Of a DNA stretch of 64,000 nt, positions 25,622 through 34,428 are shown piece by piece. Source of the DNA: Oscillospiraceae bacterium (GTDB lineage: Bacteria; Bacillota; Clostridia; Oscillospirales; Ruminococcaceae); NCBI GenBank assembly GCA_022835495.1, contig BQOK01000001.1:2170001-2234000 (forward strand). The letters are read 5' to 3'. How positions within the stretch are numbered: position 1 is the first letter of the stretch; each line of letters begins with the position of its first letter. A program made the position numbers and the translations under genes. Below the pieces are notes generated by a model, which searched no databases, had not been told where the DNA came from, and saw only the letters and a program-made list of their open reading frames with translations.

Positions 25622-27871
25622 TCACAGGCCCAGCTGCAGCTGTTCCGCCAGGTCCTCCTGGCGCAGCAGCGCGCCCGCGGCGGGCAGGGTGCGCACCCTG
25701 TAGCGGTGCGGATTGGCCAGCTCCACCTCGCCCGCCGGCTTTACGCTCTCCACGCGCTGGTTTTTCTTCAGGGTCACGACCCCCACGCCCGCGGAATCAC
25801 GGGTCTGCTTTTCGCTGATCTGGGTCGAGTGCACCAGCAGCAGCCTGCCCGCCGTGGTGCGCACGGCCAGCTCCGCCTCCCCCGGCAGCTGCAGCATGGC
25901 CGCCAGCTCCGCTTTGTCGCTGTAAGCGTTCAGCAGCTTTTTGCGGTTTTGCTTGGTGGCGTAGCTGGCAAGGGGCACCCGGGCGCATTTGCCGTTTTGA
26001 AAGAAGAACAGCATGTGGCCCTTGTAATCGTCGGTCACGGCCAAAAACACAGGGATCTCTCCCTCCTCCATGCCCAGCTTCACGGCCACATAATCACCCA
26101 GAACGCTGGCCTTGGTGTCGGCAAAATCCCCCGCGCGGCACTTGTACACCTGGTGATGATTGGTGAAGAAAAGCAGCCAGACCGCGTTGTGGGTCTCGCA
26201 CTGCCAGTTGATCTCGTCGCCCTCCTTGAGCTTTTGCTCGCCGCTCATGCGCAGCGACTGGGGGGTGATCTTTTTGAAGTACCCCTCCCGGGTAAAGAAC
26301 ACGGTCACCGGGTAATCCGGCATGGTGTCCTCCTCGGTTTCCTCCTCGGCCGCCGGAGCCTCGTACAGGATGGGGCAGCGCCGCGGCTGGCCGTATTTCT
26401 TGGCCACGGCGGCCAGTTCCTCCATAATGATGCGGCGGATCTTGGCGTTCGAGCCCAGGATCGCCTCCAGCCTCGCGATCTCCTTTTCCAGCTCGTCGGT
26501 TTCCTGGGTGCGCTTGAGGATATACTCCCGGTTAAGGTGCCGCAGCTTGATCTCGGCCACATACTCCGCCTGTATCTGGTCGATGCCAAACCCGATCATC
26601 AGGTTCGGCACCACCTCGGCCTCCTCGCTGGTCTCGCGCACGATGCGGATGGCCTTGTCGATGTCCAGCAGAATGGCCTCCAGGCCCTTGAGCAGGTGCA
26701 GGCGCTTTTTCTTGCCCTGCAGATCGTAATAGGTGCGCCGGCGCACGCATTCGGTGCGGAACGCGGTCCACTCGTTCAGGATCTCGGCAACCCCCATTAC
26801 CCGGGGCTGCCCCCCCACCAGCACATTGAAGTTGCAGGCGAACGAGTCCTCCAGCGGGGTGATGCGGAACAGCTTCTGCATCAGCTTGTCCGGGTCCTGC
26901 CCGCGCTTCAGGTCGATGGTGAGCTTCAGGCCGTTCAGGTCGGTCTCGTCCCGCATGTCGCTGATCTCTTTCACCCGGCCCGCCTTTACCAGCTCTGCGA
27001 TCTTGTCCATGATCGCCTCCACCGTGGTGGTGGGGGGAATGCGGGTGATCTCCAGCATGTTGCCGTCTTTTTCGTAGTTGTAGATCGCGCGCACCCGCAC
27101 GCTGCCGCGGCCCGTGGCATAGATGCGGCGCAGCTCCTCCTCGTTGTATAAGATCTCGCCGCCGCCCACAAAGTCCGGCGCGGGCAGGGTGCTGAGCAGG
27201 TCGTGCCCCGGGTCCTTCATCAGGGCCACGGTGGTCTCGCACAGCTCCGCCAGGTTAAACGAGCAGATGTTCGAGGCCATGCCCACCGCGATGCCCAGGG
27301 TGTTGTTGGCCAGGATCGTGGGGAACGTGACCGGCAGCAGGGTCGGCTCGGTGGTGGTGCCGTCGTAGTTGGGCACAAAGTCCACGGTGTCCTTGTCGAT
27401 GTCGCGGAACAGCTCCTCGCACACCGGGTCCAGCTTTGCCTCGGTATATCGGCTTGCCGCATACGACATATCCCGGCTGTACGCCTTGCCAAAGTTGCCC
27501 TTGGAGTCCACAAAGGGCACCAGCAGGCTCTCGTTGCTGCGCCCCATGCGCACCATGGTTTCATAGATCGCCGCATCGCCGTGGGGGTTCAGGTGCATGG
27601 TGCTGCCCACAATGTTGGCGCTTTTCGTGCGTCCGCCCTTCAGCAGGCCCATGCCGTACATGGTGTACAGCAGCTTGCGGTGGGCGGGCTTAAAGCCGTC
27701 GATCTCGGGCAAAGCGCGGCTCACGATCACGCTCATGGCATAGGGCATATAATTTTTTTCCAGCGTTTCGGTAATGGGCGTTTGCAGCACCACACCGGCG
27801 TCCAGTATCTCCACCCCGTCGCCCAGCTGCGGGCGTGCGGGAGCGATCTTTTTGGGTTGCTTTTTAGCCAT
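25622..27871 (-). CDS. parC: Type IIA topoisomerase A subunit (ParC/GyrA-like)
   Basis: A 749-residue DNA-breaking subunit. The catalytic tyrosine is Tyr142 in AASRYTEAK. The quinolone-determining segment is PHGDAAIYETMVRMG, where the usual serine (GyrA Ser83) is Ala100. A breakage-reunion domain, a coiled coil (ETDELEKEIARLEAIL) and a degenerate beta-pinwheel C-terminus follow. No GyrA-box was recognised, so decatenation (Topo IV) is more likely than supercoiling. It forms a unit with the upstream B subunit, 88 bases apart. The pair differs enough from textbook gyrase and Topo IV that it may be a Clostridia-specific paralogue. Confidence 0.85.
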   Translation of the reverse strand: MAKKQPKKIAPARPQLGDGVEILDAGVVLQTPITETLEKNYMPYAMSVIVSRALPEIDGFKPAHRKLLYTMYGMGLLKGGRTKSANIVGSTMHLNPHGDAAIYETMVRMGRSNESLLVPFVDSKGNFGKAYSRDMSYAASRYTEAKLDPVCEELFRDIDKDTVDFVPNYDGTTTEPTLLPVTFPTILANNTLGIAVGMASNICSFNLAELCETTVALMKDPGHDLLSTLPAPDFVGGGEILYNEEELRRIYATGRGSVRVRAIYNYEKDGNMLEITRIPPTTTVEAIMDKIAELVKAGRVKEISDMRDETDLNGLKLTIDLKRGQDPDKLMQKLFRITPLEDSFACNFNVLVGGQPRVMGVAEILNEWTAFRTECVRRRTYYDLQGKKKRLHLLKGLEAILLDIDKAIRIVRETSEEAEVVPNLMIGFGIDQIQAEYVAEIKLRHLNREYILKRTQETDELEKEIARLEAILGSNAKIRRIIMEELAAVAKKYGQPRRCPILYEAPAAEEETEEDTMPDYPVTVFFTREGYFKKITPQSLRMSGEQKLKEGDEINWQCETHNAVWLLFFTNHHQVYKCRAGDFADTKASVLGDYVAVKLGMEEGEIPVFLAVTDDYKGHMLFFFQNGKCARVPLASYATKQNRKKLLNAYSDKAELAAMLQLPGEAELAVRTTAGRLLLVHSTQISEKQTRDSAGVGVVTLKKNQRVESVKPAGEVELANPHRYRVRTLPAAGALLRQEDLAEQLQLGL

Positions 27872-27959
27872 TCTCTTTCCTCACCTCAAAGTTACAGATC
27901 CGCCGGCCCGGCGTTTTGCCGCCAGCCGGCGCAGGCCGATCCAAATACATGCGCCCCGG

Positions 27960-29939
27960 TCAGGAAACATCCAGATCATCCAGATACTCGGCCCCGTGCA
28001 GGGCAATGTGCTCCTTGCGGCCCGCCAGGTTGTCGCCCAAAAGCAGGTCGAACACCCGCGAGGTGCGCTCGGCCTCCTCCGGGTCCACCTTGATCAGCCG
28101 CCGGCTCGCGGGGTTCATGGTGGTGAGCCACATCATTTCCGGGTCGTTCTCGCCCAGGCCCTTGGAGCGCTGGATGGTGTATTTTTCCTTGCCGTCGATG
28201 CGGCTCATGATATTGGCCTTTTCCGGCTCGGTGTAGGCAAAATAGGTCTTGCTGCGGGTGTTGATCTCGTACAGGGGGCTTTCCGCAATATACACGTAGC
28301 CCTCCTGGATCAGGGTGGGCACCAGGCGGTAGATCATGGTCAGCACCAGGGTTCGGATCTGGTAGCCGTCCACATCGGCGTCGGTGCAGATCACCACCTT
28401 GTTGAAGCGCAGGTTATCCAGATTAAAGGTGGCAAGGTCTTTTTTCGCCTTTCCGCCCAGCTCCACCCCGCAGCCCATCACCTTGATCAGGTCGGTGATG
28501 ATCTCGGATTTGAAAATGCGGTCGTAATCCGCCTTCAGGCAGTTCAGGATCTTGCCCCGGATGGGCATGATGGCCTGAAATTCAGAGTCCCGGCTCTGCT
28601 TCACCGCGCCCATGGCCGAATCGCCCTCCACGATGTACAGCTCGCGGCGGCTGGCGTCCTTGGTGCGGCAGTCCACGAACTTTTGCACCCGGTTGGCGAT
28701 ATCCAGCTGGCTCACCATGGTCTTTTTAATGGTCTGGCGGGCTTTTTCCGCGTGCTCGCGGCTCTGCTTGTTGATCAGCACCTGCTGGCAGATCTTTTGG
28801 GCCTCGTCCGGCTTTTCCAGAAAATACACTTCCAGGTAGTGCTTCAAAAACTCGGTAATGGCCTGCCCCACAAATTTGTTGGTGATGGCCTTTTTGGTCT
28901 GGTTTTCATAGCTGGTGCGGGTGGAAAAGCTGCTGGACACATAAATCAGGCAGTCCTGCACGTCGGCAAAGGTGATCTTGCTCTCATTTTTCTTGTAAAG
29001 CCCCTTGTTTTTCAGGTAATTGTCGATCTGGTTCACAAAGGCCGTGCGCACCGCCCGGTCCGGGCTGCCGCCATGCTCCAAAAAGCTGGAATTGTGGTAG
29101 TATTCCAAAAGCTGGTTTTTGTTGGAGAAGCAAAAAGCCGCGCTCATTTTTACCTTGTAATCGGGCTGGTCCTCCCGGTCGCGGCCGGTCGCGGCCGACT
29201 CGCAATACAGCACCGGCGTCAGCGCGTCCAACCCCGCCACCTCGTTCACGTAGTCCTCAATGCCCTTTTCGTAATAGAACTCGGTGGTGGTCTTTTTGCC
29301 GCCCGTCTCGTCCGCCAGCACCAGCGTAAGGCCCGCGTTGACCACGGCCTGCCGCTTCATGGTGTCCGCAAAATACTCGGCGGGCACATTGATGTCGGTG
29401 AACACCTGTGTGTCCGGCTTCCATCGGATGGTGGTGCCGGTCTTTTTCCGGGTGGCCGGCTCCTGCTGCAGCTTGCCCACCGGCTCGCCATGGCGGAATT
29501 CCAGGTGATAGTGGAAGCCGTCGCGGTACACGTCGGCGGTCATCCACTCGCTGGCGTACTGGGTGGCGCACAGGCCCAGGCCGTTCAGCCCCAGCGAATA
29601 CTCGTAGTTATCGTCGCCCGCACCGTATTTGCCGCCCGCGTACATCTCGCAGAACAAAAGCTCCCAGTTGTAGCGGTTCTCCCGTTTGTTAAAATCCACC
29701 GGCAGCCCGCGGCCAAAGTCCTCCACCTGGATACTGCCGTCCGCAAAGCGGGTGAGCACGATCCGGTCGCCGTAGCCCTCGCGGGCCTCATCGATGGAGT
29801 TGGAAAGAATCTCAAAGATCGAATGCGCGCAGCCCTCCGCCCCATCCGAGCCAAAAATGACCGCAGGGCGCTTGCGCACTCGGTCAGCGCCCTTCAGGCT
29901 GGTAATGCTCTCGTTGCCGTAATCCTGTTTTTTTGCCAA
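27960..29939 (-). CDS. parE: Type IIA topoisomerase B subunit (ParE/GyrB-like, divergent)
   Basis: A 659-residue ATPase subunit. GHKL motifs are SNSIDEA, DFGRGLPV and GLNGLG (textbook GGLHGVG is altered), then the transducer, then TOPRIM with VEGDSAMG and DADVDG, ending before any long C-terminal extension. It powers strand passage by the A subunit. No ATG suits the N-terminus; TTG at 29939 follows AAAGGGAG by about nine bases and gives MAKKQDYGN. Transcription starts at a promoter with a perfect -35 at 30062-30091, and the leader contains a strong hairpin. Confidence 0.85.
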   Translation of the reverse strand: MAKKQDYGNESITSLKGADRVRKRPAVIFGSDGAEGCAHSIFEILSNSIDEAREGYGDRIVLTRFADGSIQVEDFGRGLPVDFNKRENRYNWELLFCEMYAGGKYGAGDDNYEYSLGLNGLGLCATQYASEWMTADVYRDGFHYHLEFRHGEPVGKLQQEPATRKKTGTTIRWKPDTQVFTDINVPAEYFADTMKRQAVVNAGLTLVLADETGGKKTTTEFYYEKGIEDYVNEVAGLDALTPVLYCESAATGRDREDQPDYKVKMSAAFCFSNKNQLLEYYHNSSFLEHGGSPDRAVRTAFVNQIDNYLKNKGLYKKNESKITFADVQDCLIYVSSSFSTRTSYENQTKKAITNKFVGQAITEFLKHYLEVYFLEKPDEAQKICQQVLINKQSREHAEKARQTIKKTMVSQLDIANRVQKFVDCRTKDASRRELYIVEGDSAMGAVKQSRDSEFQAIMPIRGKILNCLKADYDRIFKSEIITDLIKVMGCGVELGGKAKKDLATFNLDNLRFNKVVICTDADVDGYQIRTLVLTMIYRLVPTLIQEGYVYIAESPLYEINTRSKTYFAYTEPEKANIMSRIDGKEKYTIQRSKGLGENDPEMMWLTTMNPASRRLIKVDPEEAERTSRVFDLLLGDNLAGRKEHIALHGAEYLDDLDVS

Positions 29940-29978
29940 CTTGCTTTTCTCCCTTTCGCAAAACGGTCCGCGCCTCAC

Positions 29979-30024
29979 AAAAAGCGCGCCGCACCGCCGT
30001 CAAAACGGCGGCGGCGCGCTTTTT
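29979..30024 (-). promoter_or_regulatory. Leader hairpin upstream of parE
   Basis: AAAAAGCGCGCC...CCGCCG and CGGCGG...GGCGCGCTTTTT pair into a long stem with loop TCAAAA, lying about 40 bases before the parE start and about 35 bases after the predicted transcript start. The T5 tail gives it the form of an intrinsic terminator inside a leader, so it could be an attenuator or simply the end of upstream transcripts. Confidence 0.55.
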
Positions 30025-30061
30025 GGCGCACCTGTCCCCTATATTTTGTACATTCTTTCTT

Positions 30062-30091
30062 ATTTAACCACGCGCACCCACAAAATGTCAA
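30062..30091 (-). promoter_or_regulatory. Promoter of parE-parC
   Basis: Perfect TTGACA (30086-30091) and TTAAAT (30062-30067) on the minus strand with an 18-base spacer. Confidence 0.65.
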
Positions 30092-30105
30092 GACGGCCCC
30101 TCCTG

Positions 30106-30138
30106 CAAAAAGGCCCCCCGGCGCCAAGCGCCGGGGGG
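30106..30138 (-). terminator. Terminator of the beta-helix gene
   Basis: CCCCCCGGCGC and GCGCCGGGGGG form an 11-bp stem with a tiny loop, followed on the minus strand by CC and five T. It lies 86 bases after the stop codon. Confidence 0.85.
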
Positions 30139-30223
30139 TAAGGAAGTAAAAACGTTCTACAGCGAAACAACGAGCCCTTCCGGCTCTCCCGCTCTGGCCG
30201 CCGTTTTCGCGGCTTGCGCGCCT

Positions 30224-33200
30224 TTATCTGCGCCGGCGCACTGCCGCCAGCGCTGCCACCAGGATCAGCAGCAATGCTGCCGCGCCGATCGTCACCCAAA
30301 GCCACACGCCCGGCCTGGCTCCCTGTGCCGCTGTGGGCGCAGGCGTGGCGCTGGGCGCCGCCTGCGGCGTTTCGCTGGGCCGCGGCGCCTCGGTGGTGGG
30401 CTTGGGCGCCTGGGTCGGCTCCGGTTCTGCCGTTGTTTCCGGCTGCTCCGCGGGCGCTTCGGTGGGGGCCGCGGCTTTCTTTGCTCCCAGTGTTTCGGTG
30501 GTATAAGCCGCCAGATCGTTCAGGTTGTGCCCGTTGTCCGGGTCAAAGCCCGCCTCTTTCAGCTGCAGGCCGTTAAAGCGGAAGGAATCCAGCCCCCGCT
30601 TAAAGACCACCGTTACATCCTTGCCGAAGATCTGCTGCCAGATGTATTGCGGCACAGCCAATTCCCGCGCCACGTCCACCGTCAGGCTCCCCTTGTCCCC
30701 CAGCGCCTGCAGCTGCGCCAGCACCCCATACCAGTTGTAAGGCACCGGCGTCGCCGCCGGCTGTTCGCCCGAGCCGCCGCTCTGGTTCTCGGGCGGCTTG
30801 TAAGCATTGAAGGTCACCACAAAATCGCTGAAATGCGCGGCCGAAACCCGCACAAACTTTTCGCCCTCCTGCTGCTGCACAAACGGCCACTGGATGTCGG
30901 CCACCGTGCCGTCTGCCCGCAGGTGCTCCACCTTCGTCTGGCTGCCCAGTGCAATGGCCCCGGGCACCGGCAGGCGGAATGTAACGGCCCCGCCGCTCAG
31001 TTTATTGTTTTCCAGCCGGGCCTCTGTGCCGCTGGCGGGCTTTACCCAGGGCTCCACCTTGAAGGTAAGAACCGCCGGCGTCAGCACCACCTGCTTTTGC
31101 TCCGCATCGTAATCGGCCCTTAACTCCACGTCGTTCAGCCCGATCTTCAGGTAAACCTGGTCCCCCTCGCTCAGCTGTTCATGGGCCGCTTTGGCAAGGC
31201 CCTGGGCCGGGCTGGCCGCGTGGGGGTTGGCCGCGATTTCGTTGTTCAGATCTTCCACCGCAGTTTTTTTGTTCTCATCGGTGATAACCGTACCGGCAGG
31301 GGCGCCGGCGGGCAGCGGGGGCGTTTCCACCTTGTCCTTGTCCACCTGGCTCTCCGCCGCGCTCACGGCCAGCAGAACCTTCATGGCCTCATCCTCATAA
31401 TAGCTCTCGCACTTCACCTTATAGTTGGGCAGCGCCCCATCGGTGGAGAGGTTGCATTTTGGCAGCCCGCCGCCGTAGTAGTTGCCCGAGCCGTCCAGCT
31501 CGGTTTTGGGCGAAAGGTTCCACAGATCCTCGGCGCAGCCGACAAAGCGGTTCTTTTCAAAGGTCAGGGTGCCCACACTGCCCACAACATTGTAATTTTC
31601 GTGCAGCCGCAGGCCGGTACCGCAATTTTTCAGCAGATTGCCAGTCACAGTGGCGCTGCCGGTTCCCTGGTTCTGGGCACTGTTTTGGCCTGCAAGCTGG
31701 ATGCCGCGCAGCACAATGTTCTCCAGGGTATTGTCTGTGACCTCTGCTACCGTTTCGGTTCCCAGCATGGTAGCCTGGATTCCCCGGCCCGCGCCTCGGA
31801 TCACATTCTTTGTTATGACCATTTTCGCGCCGATTTCGGAGCAATTGACCGCGGCGTACCCTTTTGCCTGCTCCGCCGCAAGAGCTGAGTAGTCAAACTC
31901 GTTATTTTGGATGGTAAAGGTGCCACTGCGGTTGTTTACCTTCGCGTTCACATTGATGTTGATTCCCACCGAAACTTGCGCAGGATCGGTATACAAAAAT
32001 CGGTTATTCTGAATTTTCACATCGCATGCGCTATTTTCTTTAAAGGTGTTTCCCAGATTCAGTCCGCAGTTTTGAAACACCAAATTTTCCACTGTAAAGG
32101 CTGCGGGGAACAGGTTGCCTGCATCTCCGCCCGCAACGCCCCCGGTCAGGACCACCTGCCCCAAAGTTTCAGCTCGCAGGGTAATATTTTCCGGTCGCCC
32201 ATGCAAGAGCACCTTTTCACCATAGGTCCCCGGCAGCACCACAATGGTTTCACCGGCCTTCACCTTTTCCAGCGCGGCCGCGATGGTGGGATACAGCACA
32301 TCGCCGATCCTGGCGGCCAATACGGACTTTCCGCCCGCCAGCAGGCGGCCGGTATGGTCCACCGACGTGTCGATCACCTTCACCTTGTCTGCATCCCACT
32401 GGCCCACCCGCAGGGTACAGCCCGCAAGATCCAGGGTCCATCCGCCGTACTCGTTGCCGTGGCCGTGCTCGCTGTTCACCGCAAAGCCAGAGGCGTCAAT
32501 GTCCTTCAGCAGAATGATCGTTTCGTTGTTTTCCTGGGCCTTCTCGTAATCCACCCGGGAAACAACGGCCCTAAACGAAGTGCCGTAGCTGACGGCTGGT
32601 TTTCCGCTTTCATCTTTGCAAGTTTTTTTGATTTTATAGTCCGGAGCCAGCGGAATTGAGCGGGTTTGCCCCTCGCTTATGCTGGTGCAGTTCACCTGTG
32701 CTCCCGGCGCAATGTTTATGTTGTTCTGAATGAATGCAACGGGATCGCCCATCTCGTCAAGAAAAAGAGCGGACGTGATATTTCCAGTAGTGTCGACAAA
32801 ATTCACCGCGCCTGAAAGGTTCAGCTTGTTGATCTCGCAGGCAATGCGCAGCAGTTCCTCTCTGCAGCTTCCAGCCTGATAGTTGGTGATAGTGGAATTT
32901 TCAATATTCAGGGTGTTATCACGCGCGGGAGTTTCCGGGTCTTTATTGAAGACAATTGCGGAAAAGTTATTGCTTGCCGCACTGCTTACGTTGATCCCCA
33001 AAACGCGGGAATCGCGGAGAGTATAGATCCCATTCGAGCCCCACACGTTGAAGCTGGTCCAGCCGCGCAGCTGGGAATGGTCAATAGTGATCACCAGCCC
33101 ACTGGTGTCGATCACTCCATCGTTGCGCATAGTGCCGGACACATTGATGCAATATCCAAACCCATTCAGCGAGCTGCCGTTGCGTAGCTCCACCGTGGAA

Positions 33201-34156
33201 TTTTGGGCGTTATATAACTGTATCCCCCGAGAAGATGTGATGATATGCGCGTCGGTTTCAAAATCCGCCACAGCGGAATCTTTGAGCTGCGTGTGATCCA
33301 GCACAAGGGACATACCGCTGTATTTCCCGCTATTATCAAGCTGTCCATCCACTCCATACATTGAAACGCTGAACACGCAGCCGGCAAGGGTGAGGTTGGC
33401 CGCGGCGTTCGCCAGCTTCACGCCGTTTTTCGCCCCAATGAGGGTCAGGTTTTTCAGGGTCACCGCCTCGGCGGTCGACACCTTGAACGCGCACGTAGCC
33501 TTCGCCGTGTCCGTAACCGTAGCGGTCTTGCCCGCGCCGTCCAGCACAAGGCCCTTCTCCAGCGTCAGGGTGGCGGCTATTTCCACGTTGGAGAGTAGAG
33601 TGACGGTATCTCCGCTGGCCGCAGCCGATATCCCTTCTTGCAGGGTCCCATACTCGTCGGATTTTCCATTGTTATCTGTAACGCGGCACACCATCACGCC
33701 CTGGCCTGGCCCGCCGTTGTTTTGTTCTGCGGTATAGCGCGCCCTGCCCATCTCCTCTCCCGCAGACATGGACGGCAAAGGGGGTTCACCGGGCGCGGCG
33801 GTCGGTTCTGCCCCCGCCTCCGGCGTTTCGCCAGGTTCGGCCCCTGCCGCTTCACCTGGCTCCTGCGTGGGCGCAGCGCTGGGCGCGGCCGGGGGGTCAG
33901 CTGGCTGCCCCTCACCGGGAAGCGCTGTGGGCTCCGTGGTGGGCAGGGCGGCGGGTTCTTCGCCGGCTTCCCCGGCCAGCTCACCTGCGGCAGGGCCTGT
34001 GGGCTTTAAATCTGCAGTTCCGGATTCTGCCGCATTTACAGAAAAGCCCTCGCCCTCCGCCGCGGCCGCCGCCGCGTAGGGCACAGGAAAATAAACGCCC
34101 AAAGTCAGTGACGCCGCAACGAAAAAGCTCAGTACTTTTACCATACTGCGTTTCAT
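30224..34156 (-). CDS. Large beta-helix surface protein with C-terminal membrane anchor
   Basis: A 1310-residue exported protein. Residues 1-34 are a signal peptide (MKRSMVKVLSFFVAASLTLG...). A Pro/Ala/Glu-rich segment follows (about 45-125), then a long region of short repeats with LTLEKGLVLDGAGKT, VTLKNLTL and ITLRAETLGQVVLTGG that fits a right-handed parallel beta-helix (pectate-lyase-like). Near the end there is a compact module with IFGKDVTVVF and FNGLQL, a Pro/Thr/Glu-rich stalk, a membrane segment and the tail RRRR. There is no LPxTG, so it is membrane- rather than sortase-anchored. The start has GGAGG seven bases upstream. The middle third is clearly more AT-rich than its neighbours. 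Ligand or glycan substrate unknown. Confidence 0.85.
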   Translation of the reverse strand: MKRSMVKVLSFFVAASLTLGVYFPVPYAAAAAAEGEGFSVNAAESGTADLKPTGPAAGELAGEAGEEPAALPTTEPTALPGEGQPADPPAAPSAAPTQEPGEAAGAEPGETPEAGAEPTAAPGEPPLPSMSAGEEMGRARYTAEQNNGGPGQGVMVCRVTDNNGKSDEYGTLQEGISAAASGDTVTLLSNVEIAATLTLEKGLVLDGAGKTATVTDTAKATCAFKVSTAEAVTLKNLTLIGAKNGVKLANAAANLTLAGCVFSVSMYGVDGQLDNSGKYSGMSLVLDHTQLKDSAVADFETDAHIITSSRGIQLYNAQNSTVELRNGSSLNGFGYCINVSGTMRNDGVIDTSGLVITIDHSQLRGWTSFNVWGSNGIYTLRDSRVLGINVSSAASNNFSAIVFNKDPETPARDNTLNIENSTITNYQAGSCREELLRIACEINKLNLSGAVNFVDTTGNITSALFLDEMGDPVAFIQNNINIAPGAQVNCTSISEGQTRSIPLAPDYKIKKTCKDESGKPAVSYGTSFRAVVSRVDYEKAQENNETIILLKDIDASGFAVNSEHGHGNEYGGWTLDLAGCTLRVGQWDADKVKVIDTSVDHTGRLLAGGKSVLAARIGDVLYPTIAAALEKVKAGETIVVLPGTYGEKVLLHGRPENITLRAETLGQVVLTGGVAGGDAGNLFPAAFTVENLVFQNCGLNLGNTFKENSACDVKIQNNRFLYTDPAQVSVGININVNAKVNNRSGTFTIQNNEFDYSALAAEQAKGYAAVNCSEIGAKMVITKNVIRGAGRGIQATMLGTETVAEVTDNTLENIVLRGIQLAGQNSAQNQGTGSATVTGNLLKNCGTGLRLHENYNVVGSVGTLTFEKNRFVGCAEDLWNLSPKTELDGSGNYYGGGLPKCNLSTDGALPNYKVKCESYYEDEAMKVLLAVSAAESQVDKDKVETPPLPAGAPAGTVITDENKKTAVEDLNNEIAANPHAASPAQGLAKAAHEQLSEGDQVYLKIGLNDVELRADYDAEQKQVVLTPAVLTFKVEPWVKPASGTEARLENNKLSGGAVTFRLPVPGAIALGSQTKVEHLRADGTVADIQWPFVQQQEGEKFVRVSAAHFSDFVVTFNAYKPPENQSGGSGEQPAATPVPYNWYGVLAQLQALGDKGSLTVDVARELAVPQYIWQQIFGKDVTVVFKRGLDSFRFNGLQLKEAGFDPDNGHNLNDLAAYTTETLGAKKAAAPTEAPAEQPETTAEPEPTQAPKPTTEAPRPSETPQAAPSATPAPTAAQGARPGVWLWVTIGAAALLLILVAALAAVRRRR

Positions 34157-34186
34157 TTTTTTCCTCCAATGCACATCGAACAAAAA

Positions 34187-34297
34187 GTAGACATTTTCGT
34201 TCAGGCGTTTTATAATAAAAATAAGCTTAATCCCCCTCGAAAACAGGTGGTTTTGACCAGGACGAAACTGTCTGTTTTTGTGAATGAGAATGTCTAC
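34187..34297. repeat. 111-bp element bounded by imperfect 17-bp inverted repeats
   Basis: GTAGACATTTTCGTTCA (34187-34203) and TGAATGAGAATGTCTAC (34281-34297) are complementary at 15 of 17 positions; both exceptions become G-U pairs in a plus-strand RNA. Inside is a second, shorter pair (AAAACAG/CTGTTTT, about 34240-34277). The element lies in the upstream region of the beta-helix gene, is AT-rich, and could be a structured leader, an operator or a decayed mobile fragment. No target-site duplication was seen. Confidence 0.55.
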
Positions 34298-34369
34298 CAT
34301 AGAATTCACAAACTTCATCTTTTTACCATGGATTTTACATTTTCTTGTGCACAAATCCCTGAAACAGGC

Positions 34370-34421
34370 AAAAAGAAGCCCCGCTTTGCATTCTTGTGAA
34401 TGCAAAGCGGGGCTTCTTTTT
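34370..34421 (-). terminator. Terminator of the rnj-to-zinc-ribbon array
   Basis: A perfect 24-bp stem (34370-34393 with 34398-34421) with a four-base loop and symmetric A5/T5 runs, seven bases beyond the last stop codon of the array. Confidence 0.92.
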
Positions 34422-34428
34422 AAACATC

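Noticed and set aside
34160-34360. A known riboswitch in the beta-helix gene leader
   Set aside because: Compared by eye with the c-di-GMP, SAM, TPP and purine cores; none of their conserved bases were found.
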